Counted from the first letter of the stretch, positions 1 to 5,765 are shown. The stretch is DNA of 9,555 nucleotides from Rhodobacterales bacterium CG2_30_65_12 (GCA_001873585.1 MNZL01000086.1:1-9555), one strand, 5' to 3'. Notes: generated from the sequence alone by a model not told the origin. Numbers and translations: made by a program.

Positions 1-460
1 AGGCGGAGAGGGCAGCGCGCCAGGCGTCGAGCCGCTCGGCAAGCGCCGGATCGGCGAGGGCGAGAATGGCGGCGGCCATCAGCCCGGCATTGGCTGCGCC
101 CGCAGCCCCAATCGCCATGGTGGCGACCGGGAAGCCCTTGGGCATCTGGACGATGGAATAAAGGCTGTCGACGCCTGAAAGCGCTTTTGTCTGCACCGGC
201 ACGCCAATTACCGGTAGCCGGGTTTTCGAGGCCATCATCCCGGGAAGATGTGCCGCACCGCCGGCACCGGCGATGATAACGTGAAGCCCGCGCGCGGCGG
301 CTGTCTTGCCGTAATCCCACAGCCGGTCGGGCGTGCGGTGCGCCGACACGATCTTTGCCTCGAAAGGAACGCTGAGCTCGCCGAGCACCTGCGCCGCTTC
401 TTTCATGGTTGACCAGTCCGACTGGCTGCCCATGATGATACCCACTTTCACGTCTGCCAT
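1..460 (-). CDS. purE: N5-carboxyaminoimidazole ribonucleotide mutase PurE (3' end cut by window edge)
   Basis: PurE moves the carboxyl group of N5-CAIR to carbon 4 to give CAIR in de novo purine synthesis, in the cytoplasm. The reading frame gives 153 residues before the window ends; PurE is usually about 160-170, so only the C-terminal tail is missing. Family signatures seen are MGSQSDW near residues 10-16, SAHRTPDR around 40-47 (bearing the active-site histidine region), and GAGGAAHLPGM around 68-78, all phosphate- and nucleotide-binding segments of the class I enzyme. The ATG at 460 is preceded by GAGG five bases upstream. The DUF465 gene lies 46 bp upstream on the same strand, so the two are probably cotranscribed; purK often follows purE and may lie beyond the edge. 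Identity is secure from the motifs. Confidence 0.95.
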   Translation of the reverse strand, partial: MADVKVGIIMGSQSDWSTMKEAAQVLGELSVPFEAKIVSAHRTPDRLWDYGKTAAARGLHVIIAGAGGAAHLPGMMASKTRLPVIGVPVQTKALSGVDSLYSIVQMPKGFPVATMAIGAAGAANAGLMAAAILALADPALAERLDAWRAALSA

Positions 461-506
461 TGCCGCCTCGCTCTCGGGAATGGGCCTTTTATGCGCAAAC
501 AGCGTA

Positions 507-707
507 TCAGGCAATGATATCGGGGGTGAGCTTGTCTTCGATCCGGGCGATCATGTCCTTGAGGTTGAGCTTTTGCTTTTTCAGCCGGGTGATCGTCAGC
601 TGATCGGCGGTGGTGCGCTCCATCAGCGCGTGGATCGCGGCATCAAGATCGCGGTGCTCCTGGCGCAGCACTTCAAGCTCCACCCGAAGCACGTCCTCGT
701 TTTCCAT
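507..707 (-). CDS. DUF465/YdcH-family small coiled-coil protein
   Basis: A 66-residue charged, helical protein of unknown function. It begins MENEDVLRVELEVL and carries the family signature near its C-terminal half, DQLTITRLKKQKLNLKDMIARIED (residues 35-58, quoted in two parts: DQLTITRLKKQK and LNLKDMIARIED), which fits the DUF465 (YdcH) pattern of an LKKQKLxLKDxI helix. Heptad-like leucine and isoleucine spacing suggests a short coiled coil; there is no membrane segment. The start is uncertain: an in-frame ATG at 725 would add six residues (MVKARE), and neither ATG has a strong ribosome binding site. I prefer 707 because it fits the family length. It sits 46 bp upstream of purE on the same strand and is divergent from the hsp20 unit. 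I cannot assign a role. Confidence 0.8.
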   Translation of the reverse strand: MENEDVLRVELEVLRQEHRDLDAAIHALMERTTADQLTITRLKKQKLNLKDMIARIEDKLTPDIIA

Positions 708-803
708 TTCTCGCGCTTTGACCATTGGCCCGATGAGTCGTTTTTGCCTGCTTCCGAAACAGGTTACGCTCTCGGCTGCGAAAACCAAAGGGATTTGCGC
801 CCT

Positions 804-832
804 CTTGCGGGGCGTGCGCGAGGTTCCCATAT
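804..832 (+). promoter_or_regulatory. Candidate sigma-32 (RpoH) heat-shock promoter for hsp20
   Basis: CTTGCGG at 804-810 is followed after 14 bp by TCCCATAT at 825-832. The sigma-32 consensus is CTTGAAA, 13-15 bp, CCCCATNT, so the -10 differs only in its first base and the -35 keeps the CTTG core. The transcript would start near 839-841 and give a leader of roughly 58 bases. The position directly upstream of a small heat-shock gene makes the match meaningful. No CIRCE element is visible. Confidence 0.6.
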
Positions 833-845
833 CTTCCCTGTCGGG

Positions 846-891
846 TTGCCGGATGCGGGGCCCGGCAAAGCAGGTCGCTTTGGTAAAGGGC
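846..891 (+). promoter_or_regulatory. Candidate ROSE-like RNA thermometer in the hsp20 leader
   Basis: Two hairpins can form in the leader. The first is TTGCCGG (846-852) with CCGGCAA (862-868), a 7-bp stem with a 9-base loop. The second covers the ribosome binding site: CTTT (878-881) pairs with AAAG (885-888) around a GGT loop. It continues through a G877-G889 mismatch to C876-G890, then G874-C891 with U875 bulged. The left arm contains UCGCU (875-879), which fits the ROSE U(U/C)GCU anti-Shine-Dalgarno motif; a G-G mismatch opposite the Shine-Dalgarno is a known ROSE feature. ROSE elements are known from alphaproteobacterial small heat-shock genes. The folding is by eye and short, so this is a candidate only. 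Confidence 0.45.
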
Positions 892-897
892 GTGTAG

Positions 898-1326
898 ATG
901 AGCAAATTGACCTTGGGCACCCACCCGTTTCTGCTGGGTTTCGACCAGATCGAACGCCTGCTGGAGCAGGCCGAGAAATCGGGCACCGAGGGATATCCGC
1001 CGTTCAACATCGAACAGGTGGGCGAACGTGCTTATCGGATTACCCTCGCCGTGGCCGGGTTCTCGGGCGATGACCTTGCGATCACCGTGGAAGACCGCAA
1101 GCTGGTGGTGCGGGGCCGCAGCCCGAGGACCGACGAAGCGCGGGTATTTCTTCACCGTGGCATCGCCGCGCGGCAGTTCATCAAGAGCTTCGTGCTTGCC
1201 GATGGGGTGGAGGTGACGGGTGCGGCCACCGAAGATGGGCTTCTGCATATCGACCTGGAGCGGGATGAGCCGGAACGGCTGGTCCAGACGATCCAGATCC
1301 GCAAAGGCGAGACCCGCAAGGGGTGA
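898..1326 (+). CDS. Small heat-shock protein, Hsp20/alpha-crystallin (IbpA type)
   Basis: A 142-residue ATP-independent chaperone of the Hsp20 family; such proteins hold unfolding proteins for refolding by DnaK and ClpB. The N-terminal part (residues about 1-30, LGFDQIERLLEQAE) resembles the IbpA N-terminus. YPPFNIE near residues 33-39 opens the alpha-crystallin domain, which continues through YRITLAVAGF, DLAITVEDRKLVVRG and FLHRGIAARQFIKSFVLADGVEV to about residue 130. The length is normal for bacterial Hsp20. The ATG at 898 has AAAGGG seven bases upstream. That site lies inside a possible ROSE-like hairpin, and a sigma-32-like promoter lies about 70 bp upstream. A DUF1150 gene follows after 43 bp and is probably in the same transcript. 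Confidence 0.93.
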   Translation: MSKLTLGTHPFLLGFDQIERLLEQAEKSGTEGYPPFNIEQVGERAYRITLAVAGFSGDDLAITVEDRKLVVRGRSPRTDEARVFLHRGIAARQFIKSFVLADGVEVTGAATEDGLLHIDLERDEPERLVQTIQIRKGETRKG

Positions 1327-1369
1327 CGCGAACCACCCGGTTGCGGCTAAAGTGAGCAAGGAGAACATC

Positions 1370-1597
1370 ATGGATGTGAAATTCAATGGATTGCCCGAGA
1401 GCGATGACCGGATTGTCTATGTCCGCGCGGTGGACGTAAACGATCTTCCGAAAGAGGTGCAGCGCGAGGCCGGGGGGCTGAAACGGCTCTATGCCGTCTG
1501 CTCGCCCGAGGGTGAGCGGCTGGCGCTGGTGCGCGACCGGCAGATGGCTTTCATGCTTGCCCGGCAAAACGATTTTGCCCCTGTGACGGTGCACTGA
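1370..1597 (+). CDS. DUF1150-family protein
   Basis: A 75-residue soluble protein of unknown function. The sequence, including IVYVRAVDVNDLPKEVQ (residues 15-31), LYAVCSPEGERLALV (40-54) and a C-terminal MAFMLARQNDFAPVTVH, matches my recollection of DUF1150, a family found in alphaproteobacteria directly behind Hsp20 genes. The ATG at 1370 is set by AAGGAG at 1358-1363, six bases upstream; an earlier in-frame start inside hsp20 (1220) has no such site. There is no signal peptide or membrane segment, and one cysteine (Cys43). The pairing with a heat-shock chaperone suggests a stress role, but that is inference from position only. Confidence 0.85.
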   Translation: MDVKFNGLPESDDRIVYVRAVDVNDLPKEVQREAGGLKRLYAVCSPEGERLALVRDRQMAFMLARQNDFAPVTVH

Positions 1598-1634
1598 AAC
1601 GGCGGGATCGCCCGGCGCCGGCGCTGTGACGGTG
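1581..1634 (+). repeat. 11-bp direct repeat flanking the end of the DUF1150 gene
   Basis: CTGTGACGGTG occurs at 1581-1591, inside the last codons of the DUF1150 gene, and again at 1624-1634, with a 43-bp offset. The bases between include a GC-rich inverted repeat (GGCG at 1601-1604 with CGCC at 1609-1612). It could be a small local duplication or chance. Confidence 0.4.
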
Positions 1635-1775
1635 AGTATTTTTGCCAAGAAAAAGGTCAGATCGAGGGCTGGAGGCCAAACTTTCGGTGCACGAGGTTTC
1701 AATTGTCATCGCGCCGGCCTCATTGAGAGCCCGATCACGAGACTGGCGCGAGGTCGTGCGCGCACGGCGCAAATG

Positions 1776-1802
1776 AAAAGGCCGGGGATATACCCCGGCC
1801 TT
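1776..1802. terminator. Shared intrinsic terminator between DUF1150 and sat
   Basis: AAGGCCGGGG (1778-1787) pairs perfectly with CCCCGGCCTT (1793-1802) around a 5-base ATATA loop. Read on the minus strand, the hairpin is followed by TTTTCATTTG, so it ends the sat transcript well, 25 bp after its stop codon. Read on the plus strand the tail is weaker (TTGTCTGATT), but it may also stop the hsp20 unit. The remaining convergent spacer (1598-1775) holds no convincing gene. Confidence 0.85.
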
Positions 1803-1826
1803 GTCTGATTGCCACATTTGACAGCC

Positions 1827-3896
1827 TCAATGCCCGGCGATCAGCCCCATGGATTCCAGTTTCAGGATAACCTGGTGCGCCGCGTTGTCGACGTTGACGC
1901 CCTCGGTCTGCACCCGAAGCTCGGGGGTTTCCGGCGCTTCATAAGGATCGGAGATTCCGGTGAACTCCTTGATCTTGCCTTCGCGCGCGAGCTTGTAGAG
2001 CCCCTTGCGGTCGCGCCGCTCGCATTCCTCGATCGAGGTCGCAACGTGGACCTCGACGAAGGCGCCATAAGCTTCTACGTCTTCACGCACCGCGCGCCGG
2101 GTGGCGGTGTAGGGCGCGATTGGCGCGCATATGGCGATACCGCCGTTCTTGGTGATCTCGGAGGCGACGTAGCCGATCCGGCGGATGTTGAGATCGCGGT
2201 GCTCCTTGGAGAAACCCAGTTCCGACGAGAGGTTCTTGCGCACGACGTCGCCGTCGAGCAGCGTCACCGGACGGCCGCCCATTTCCATCAGCTTGACCAT
2301 CAGCGCGTTGGCGATTGTCGACTTGCCCGATCCCGAGAAGCCGGTGAAAAACACGGTGAAGCCCTGCTTGGAGCGCGGCGGCGCGGTGCGGCGCAGTTCG
2401 GTGACCACCTCGGGGAAGGAGAACCAATCGGGGATGTCCAGCCCTTCGCGCAGACGGCGGCGCAGCTCGGTGCCGGAAATGTTGAGCACGGTCACGCCCT
2501 CTTCGATTTCGTCGGCCGGTTCATACTGGGCGCGCTCCTGCACGTAGACCATGTGCTTGAAGTCGACCATTTCGACACCGATCTGGTCCTGGTGCGCGCG
2601 GAACAGCTCTTGCGCCTCGTAAGGCCCATAGAAGTCTTTGCCGGCCGAGTTCTTGCCGGGGCCGGCATGGTCGCGCCCGACAATGAAGTGGGTCACGCCG
2701 TGGTTGGCGCGGATCAGCCCATGCCAGACCGCCTCGCGCGGGCCGGCCATGCGCATGGCGAGGTTCAACAGGCTCATCGTGGTGGTGGATTGCGGATACT
2801 TGTCGAGCACCGCCTCGTAGCAGCGCACCCGGGTGAAGTGATCGACGTCACCTGGTTTGGTCATGCCGACGATGGGGTGAATGAGCAAGTTGGCCTGGGC
2901 TTCCTTGGCTGCGCGGAAGGTGAGCTCCTGGTGCGCGCGGTGCAGCGGATTGCGGGTCTGGAAGGCCACGATCCGGCGCCAGCCGAGCTTGCGGAAATAG
3001 GCGCGCAGCTCGTTGGGCGTATCGCGGCGGCCGCGAAAATCGTAATGCGTGGGCGGCTGGATGCCCACGATCGGCCCGCCGAGATAGACCTTGCCGGCGG
3101 TGTGGTGCAGGTAGTTTACCGCCGGGTGCGCCAGGTCATCGGCGCCAAACACCATCTCGGCCTCGCGCGCCTTGTCGGGCACCCAGTTATCGGTGACGGT
3201 CATGGTGGCGAGAATCACGCCTTCCTGGTCGCGCAGGGCGATATCCTGCCCGTCTTCGAGCTTGGCGGCAAAGTCTTCCGACACGTCGAGAGTGATCGGA
3301 ATCGGCCAGAGCGCGCCGCTGGCGAGGTGCATGTTTTCAACCACACCGTTGTAGTCTTCTTCCGAGAGGAAGCCTTTGAGCGGGTTGAAGCCGCCGTTCA
3401 TCAACAGTTCGAGGTCGCAAATCTGGCGCGGGGTGAGATCCCAGCTCACCAGATCAGCGGCGTCGAGCTTCAGCTTCTGGGCGCTTTCATACGAAACGTA
3501 GAGCTCGGGGATCGGGGTAAGGTTACTTTGCACGGTATTGGTCCTATGCTTGAAGGGAACGAGTCCACTGGTGGTGCCGGTCAGTTCGGCGTGCAATGCG
3601 TCATATTCAGCGAATTTGCGGGTGAGAAACCGGTCGGTGAGCCTGATCTTTTCCGCCGCACCACGCGACGTCAGCGCATAGGCAAAGCGTTGGCGCTGGT
3701 CGGGGCCTTGCCGGGTGCTCACCTTTACGAACCCCGCGTCGGTTGCCGCTCTGAGCTGTGCGTTGAGGCGGCCGAGCGAAATGCCCAGCGCCTGTGCCGT
3801 TACCCGCTGTGAGGCTTCCGGCGCCAGGTCGAGCTGGCGCAGGAGCAGGAAGAGCTGGTCTTCCTCGGGCGGCGGGGTGAGGTCTTTCGCGGGCAT
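1827..3896 (-). CDS. MarR-like winged-helix domain in frame with bifunctional ATP sulfurylase/APS kinase
   Basis: A 689-codon open frame. Residues about 10-105 look like a winged-helix DNA-binding domain of the MarR EPS-associated type: SQRVTAQALGISLGRLNAQL is the helix-turn-helix, followed by GFVKVSTRQ, FAYALTSRGAAEKIRLTDRFL and a helical tail. Residues 122 to about 500 are ATP sulfurylase, which makes APS from sulfate and ATP; its active-site motifs are QTRNPLHRAH (313-322) and GRDHAGPG (407-414). Residues about 508-689 are APS kinase, which makes PAPS, with P-loop GFSGSGKST (519-527), DGDVVR (548-553) and ISDPYEAP (648-655). All catalytic motifs look intact. Val122 is encoded by GTG with AGGA eight bases upstream; starting there gives 568 residues, the usual size of the free bifunctional enzyme. 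The frame may therefore be a real fusion, two overlapping products, or two genes joined by loss of a stop. The enzyme call is secure; the N-terminal arrangement is not. Confidence 0.93.
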   Translation of the reverse strand: MPAKDLTPPPEEDQLFLLLRQLDLAPEASQRVTAQALGISLGRLNAQLRAATDAGFVKVSTRQGPDQRQRFAYALTSRGAAEKIRLTDRFLTRKFAEYDALHAELTGTTSGLVPFKHRTNTVQSNLTPIPELYVSYESAQKLKLDAADLVSWDLTPRQICDLELLMNGGFNPLKGFLSEEDYNGVVENMHLASGALWPIPITLDVSEDFAAKLEDGQDIALRDQEGVILATMTVTDNWVPDKAREAEMVFGADDLAHPAVNYLHHTAGKVYLGGPIVGIQPPTHYDFRGRRDTPNELRAYFRKLGWRRIVAFQTRNPLHRAHQELTFRAAKEAQANLLIHPIVGMTKPGDVDHFTRVRCYEAVLDKYPQSTTTMSLLNLAMRMAGPREAVWHGLIRANHGVTHFIVGRDHAGPGKNSAGKDFYGPYEAQELFRAHQDQIGVEMVDFKHMVYVQERAQYEPADEIEEGVTVLNISGTELRRRLREGLDIPDWFSFPEVVTELRRTAPPRSKQGFTVFFTGFSGSGKSTIANALMVKLMEMGGRPVTLLDGDVVRKNLSSELGFSKEHRDLNIRRIGYVASEITKNGGIAICAPIAPYTATRRAVREDVEAYGAFVEVHVATSIEECERRDRKGLYKLAREGKIKEFTGISDPYEAPETPELRVQTEGVNVDNAAHQVILKLESMGLIAGH
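3531..3545 (-). promoter_or_regulatory. Possible internal translation start of the sat/APS kinase part
   Basis: On the minus strand AGGA (3545-3542) precedes GTG (3533-3531) by eight bases. The GTG begins VQSNLTPIPELYVSYESAQK, which is where I expect stand-alone bifunctional Sat/APS kinases to start. In another minus frame a TAG stop sits at 3546-3544, overlapping the AGGA. A one-base indel in the linker would thus turn this into a separate regulator gene ending on the ribosome binding site of sat. Confidence 0.5.
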
Positions 3897-3912
3897 CAGG
3901 TTCGGCTCAAAG

Positions 3913-3932
3913 TGTGTTCACATGTGAACACA
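3913..3932. promoter_or_regulatory. Perfect 20-bp palindrome, operator candidate upstream of the wHTH-sat gene
   Basis: TGTGTTCACATGTGAACACA reads the same on both strands. It ends 16 bp before the ATG at 3896, where a bound dimer would block transcription start or early elongation. MarR-type winged-helix dimers bind palindromes of this size, and the gene immediately downstream begins with such a domain, so autoregulation is a natural guess. I see the palindrome directly; the binding protein is inferred. Confidence 0.6.
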
Positions 3933-3967
3933 TCTCAGATTTCGAGCTATGGTGAAAGGGCGAAGGC

Positions 3968-3988
3968 GCGAAAACCTGAGATTTTCGC
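3968..3988. repeat. Inverted repeat GCGAAAA-N7-TTTTCGC upstream of sat
   Basis: GCGAAAA (3968-3974) and TTTTCGC (3982-3988) are exact inverted repeats around CCTGAGA. Nearby, ACACATCT (3928-3935) is inverted as AGATGTGT (3989-3996), and ATCTCAG (3932-3938) as CTGAGAT (3976-3982). This stretch lies between trxB's terminator and the sat palindrome and is AT-richer than its surroundings. It may hold the sat promoter and a second regulator site; no clear -10/-35 pair was identified. Confidence 0.4.
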
Positions 3989-4019
3989 AGATGTGTCGCA
4001 TCGGCAACGGCCATGTGCG

Positions 4020-4069
4020 GCCCAAACGAAACAACGGCGCCCGCCCCCGGGATGGCGGGAACGGGCGCG
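4020..4069 (-). terminator. Intrinsic terminator of trxB
   Basis: GCGCCCG (4037-4043) pairs with CGGGCGC (4062-4068), and inside it CCCGCC (4040-4045) can alternatively pair with GGCGGG (4054-4059). On the minus strand the hairpin lies about 20 bp after the trxB stop and is followed by a T-rich GTTGTTTCGTTT tail. Confidence 0.6.
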
Positions 4070-4087
4070 CCCGGGTTTGACCGCGCC

Positions 4088-5029
4088 TTACGCCTGAGCC
4101 GCCAGCCAATGCTCGGCGTCGAGCGCGGCCATACAGCCCATGCCGGCGGAGGTTACCGCCTGGCGATAGACGTGATCGGTGAGGTCGCCGGCGGCGAAGA
4201 CGCCGGGGATCGTGGTGCGGGTCGAGCCCGGCTCCACCTGCACATAGCCGCCGTGGTGAAGCTCAAGCTGGTCTTTCACCAGTTCCGAGGCCGGCGCATG
4301 GCCAATGGCGATAAACACGCCGTCGGCCACAATCTCTTCGGTCGCGCCGGTTTTCACGTTTTCGATCAGCGCGCCGGTCACGCCCATCGGCATATCGGTG
4401 CCCAGAACTTCCTTGAGCACCGAGTCCCACTTCACCTCGACCTTGGGGTTCTTCAGGAGCCGGTCGATCAGCACCTTTTCGGCGCGAAGCTCGTCGCGGC
4501 GGTGCACCAGCGTGACCTTGGAGCCGAAATTGGTGAGAAACAGCGCTTCTTCCACTGCGGTGTTGCCGCCGCCGATCACCACGATCGGCTTGTCGCGGTA
4601 GAAAAACCCGTCGCAGGTGGCGCAGGCCGACACGCCGAAGCCCTTGAACTTGTCTTCCGTGGGCAGGCCCAGCCACTTGGCGCGCGCGCCGGTGGCGAGG
4701 ATCACCGCGTCGGCGGTGTAGGTGTTGCCGCTATCGCCCTTGGCGGTGAAGGGGCGGTTTTGCAGATTGAGATCGGTGATGATGTCGGCGATGATCTCGG
4801 TGCCCATGGCGCGGGCGTGCGCTTCCATGTTGACCATCAGCTCAGGGCCCTGGATCTCGGTGAAACCGGGATAGTTCTCCACCTCGGTGGTGGTGGTGAG
4901 CTGGCCGCCCGGCTCTATCCCTTGCACGAGGACTGGTGCGAGCATGGCGCGCGCGGCGTAAACGCCAGCGGTATAGCCCGCCGGGCCGGAGCCGATGATG
5001 AGAACCTTGGAATGACGTGTTTCAGACAT
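4088..5029 (-). CDS. trxB: Thioredoxin-disulfide reductase TrxB
   Basis: A 313-residue flavoprotein that passes electrons from NADPH through FAD to thioredoxin in the cytoplasm. The FAD-binding motif is GSGPAG (13-18). The redox-active CATC (136-139, followed by DG) is intact. The NADPH fold shows GGGNTA (153-158) and HRRD (177-180 region), and the second FAD contact is GVFAAGDLTD near 276-285. Length and order match the low-molecular-weight bacterial enzyme. The ATG at 5029 has GAGGGA at 5041-5036, six bases upstream. A weak -10 (TATATC at 5067-5062) with TTTCGG 17 bp upstream could be its promoter. It is divergent from lrp with a 192-bp shared spacer; this pairing is, as I recall, common in Rhodobacterales and raises the possibility that Lrp also affects trxB. 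Confidence 0.96.
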   Translation of the reverse strand: MSETRHSKVLIIGSGPAGYTAGVYAARAMLAPVLVQGIEPGGQLTTTTEVENYPGFTEIQGPELMVNMEAHARAMGTEIIADIITDLNLQNRPFTAKGDSGNTYTADAVILATGARAKWLGLPTEDKFKGFGVSACATCDGFFYRDKPIVVIGGGNTAVEEALFLTNFGSKVTLVHRRDELRAEKVLIDRLLKNPKVEVKWDSVLKEVLGTDMPMGVTGALIENVKTGATEEIVADGVFIAIGHAPASELVKDQLELHHGGYVQVEPGSTRTTIPGVFAAGDLTDHVYRQAVTSAGMGCMAALDAEHWLAAQA

Positions 5030-5146
5030 GGGATATCCCTCGAAAATGTGGTGTTGCAGCAGATATAATCCGCCCGATACCGCGCCGAAACCCCCCGCGA
5101 CATGCTGTCCGAGCTGGCAAGCCCAGAAAAACGCTTGGACATGATC

Positions 5147-5204
5147 TTGCGCTACGGCGAAACTTTATTGCGCATCGCTACGCCTGAGGATAAGGATTGC
5201 GCAA
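5147..5204 (+). promoter_or_regulatory. Triple TTGCGC repeat upstream of lrp, possible Lrp/AsnC binding sites
   Basis: TTGCGC occurs at 5147-5152, 5168-5173 and 5197-5202, offset by 21 and 29 bp. The last two are extended as ATTGCGCA (5167-5174 and 5196-5203), and the last is the palindrome TTGCGCAA (5197-5204). Offsets near two and three helical turns would place the sites on about the same face of the DNA, as expected for an Lrp-type octamer. The final copy lies just before the lrp ribosome binding site, which fits autoregulation. Confidence 0.4.
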
Positions 5205-5221
5205 ATTCACGAGGATTCCCG

Positions 5222-5722
5222 ATGTCGCACGCCAAGCTCGATCCGATCGACCGCATGATCCTTGCGGAACTCCAGGCCGACGGCCGGATGACCAACGTCG
5301 AACTGGCCAAGCGCGTGGGAATTTCTGCCCCGCCGTGCCTGCGCCGGGTGCGCACGCTGGAGGAGCAAGGCTACATTCGCGGCTATCACGCCACCGTCGA
5401 CGCCCGCAAGCTCGGCTTCGAGGTGCAGGTGTTTGCGATGGTCGGGCTGCAGAGCCAGGCCGAAGCCGACCTGGTAAAATTCGAGGATCGCTGCCGCTCG
5501 TGGCCTTTGGTGCGCGAATGCCACATGCTGAACGGCGAGGTGGATTTCATCCTCAAATGCGTCGCGCCAGATCTCTCGACGTTCCAGACCTTCCTGACCG
5601 AGGATCTGACGGCGGCGGAGAATGTGGCGAGCGTCAAAACCTCGCTGGTGATCCGCGATGCCAAGGACGAGCCCGGCGTGCCGTTTGACGTGCTTGAGGC
5701 GCGGGTGAACGCGGCGCGCTGA
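5222..5722 (+). CDS. Lrp/AsnC-family transcriptional regulator
   Basis: A 166-residue DNA-binding regulator of the leucine-responsive family, which usually senses amino acids. The N-terminal helix-turn-helix spans about residues 7-55 (LDPIDRMILAELQADGRMTNVELAKRVG, given as LDPIDRMILAEL and MTNVELAKRVGIS, then PPCLRRVRTLEEQGYIRGY). A RAM ligand-binding/oligomerisation domain follows from about 66 to 150, with GEVDFILKCVAPDLSTFQTF near 105-124. Length is typical of the family. The ATG at 5222 is chosen because GAGGA at 5211-5215 sits six bases upstream; in-frame codons back to 5102 lack such a site and would add 40 non-conserved residues. It is divergent from trxB and convergent with a small basic-protein gene. 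The regulated genes cannot be told from sequence. Confidence 0.93.
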   Translation: MSHAKLDPIDRMILAELQADGRMTNVELAKRVGISAPPCLRRVRTLEEQGYIRGYHATVDARKLGFEVQVFAMVGLQSQAEADLVKFEDRCRSWPLVRECHMLNGEVDFILKCVAPDLSTFQTFLTEDLTAAENVASVKTSLVIRDAKDEPGVPFDVLEARVNAAR

Positions 5723-5743
5723 GCCCTGCCGAAAAACGCGAAA

Positions 5744-5765
5744 GCCGCCCCTGTTGGGGAGCGGC
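5744..5765. terminator. Bidirectional terminator between lrp and the small basic-protein gene
   Basis: GCCG (5744-5747) plus CCCC (5748-5751) pair with GGGG (5756-5759) and CGGC (5762-5765), around a TGTT loop with a two-base bulge. The plus-strand tail is ATTTGGTCTT; the minus-strand tail is TTTCGCGTTTTT. It lies 21 bp after the lrp stop and about 30 bp after the stop of the convergent small gene, so it can serve both. Confidence 0.65.

Noticed and set aside
673..1386. A minus-strand frame antisense to hsp20
   Set aside because: It is a shadow of hsp20 with no domain and covers the hsp20 promoter region.
1626..1808. A 60-codon plus-strand frame starting GTG in the convergent spacer
   Set aside because: No ribosome binding site, no recognisable sequence, and it reads through the terminator hairpin.
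1809..3812. A 667-codon plus-strand open frame opposite sat/APS kinase
   Set aside because: It lies wholly antisense to a gene with intact catalytic motifs and shows no recognisable domain. Long antisense frames are usual in GC-rich DNA.
3913..3932. The palindrome as a LexA (SOS) box
   Set aside because: The alphaproteobacterial LexA site is a GTTC-N7-GTTC direct repeat; here GTTC and GAAC are inverted with a 6-base gap, and no SOS gene follows.
3912..4097. A short plus-strand frame upstream of sat
   Set aside because: It begins inside the palindrome, lacks a ribosome binding site and contains the trxB terminator.
4013..5068. A 351-codon plus-strand open frame opposite trxB
   Set aside because: It mirrors trxB codons, has no family motif, and runs through the trxB terminator.
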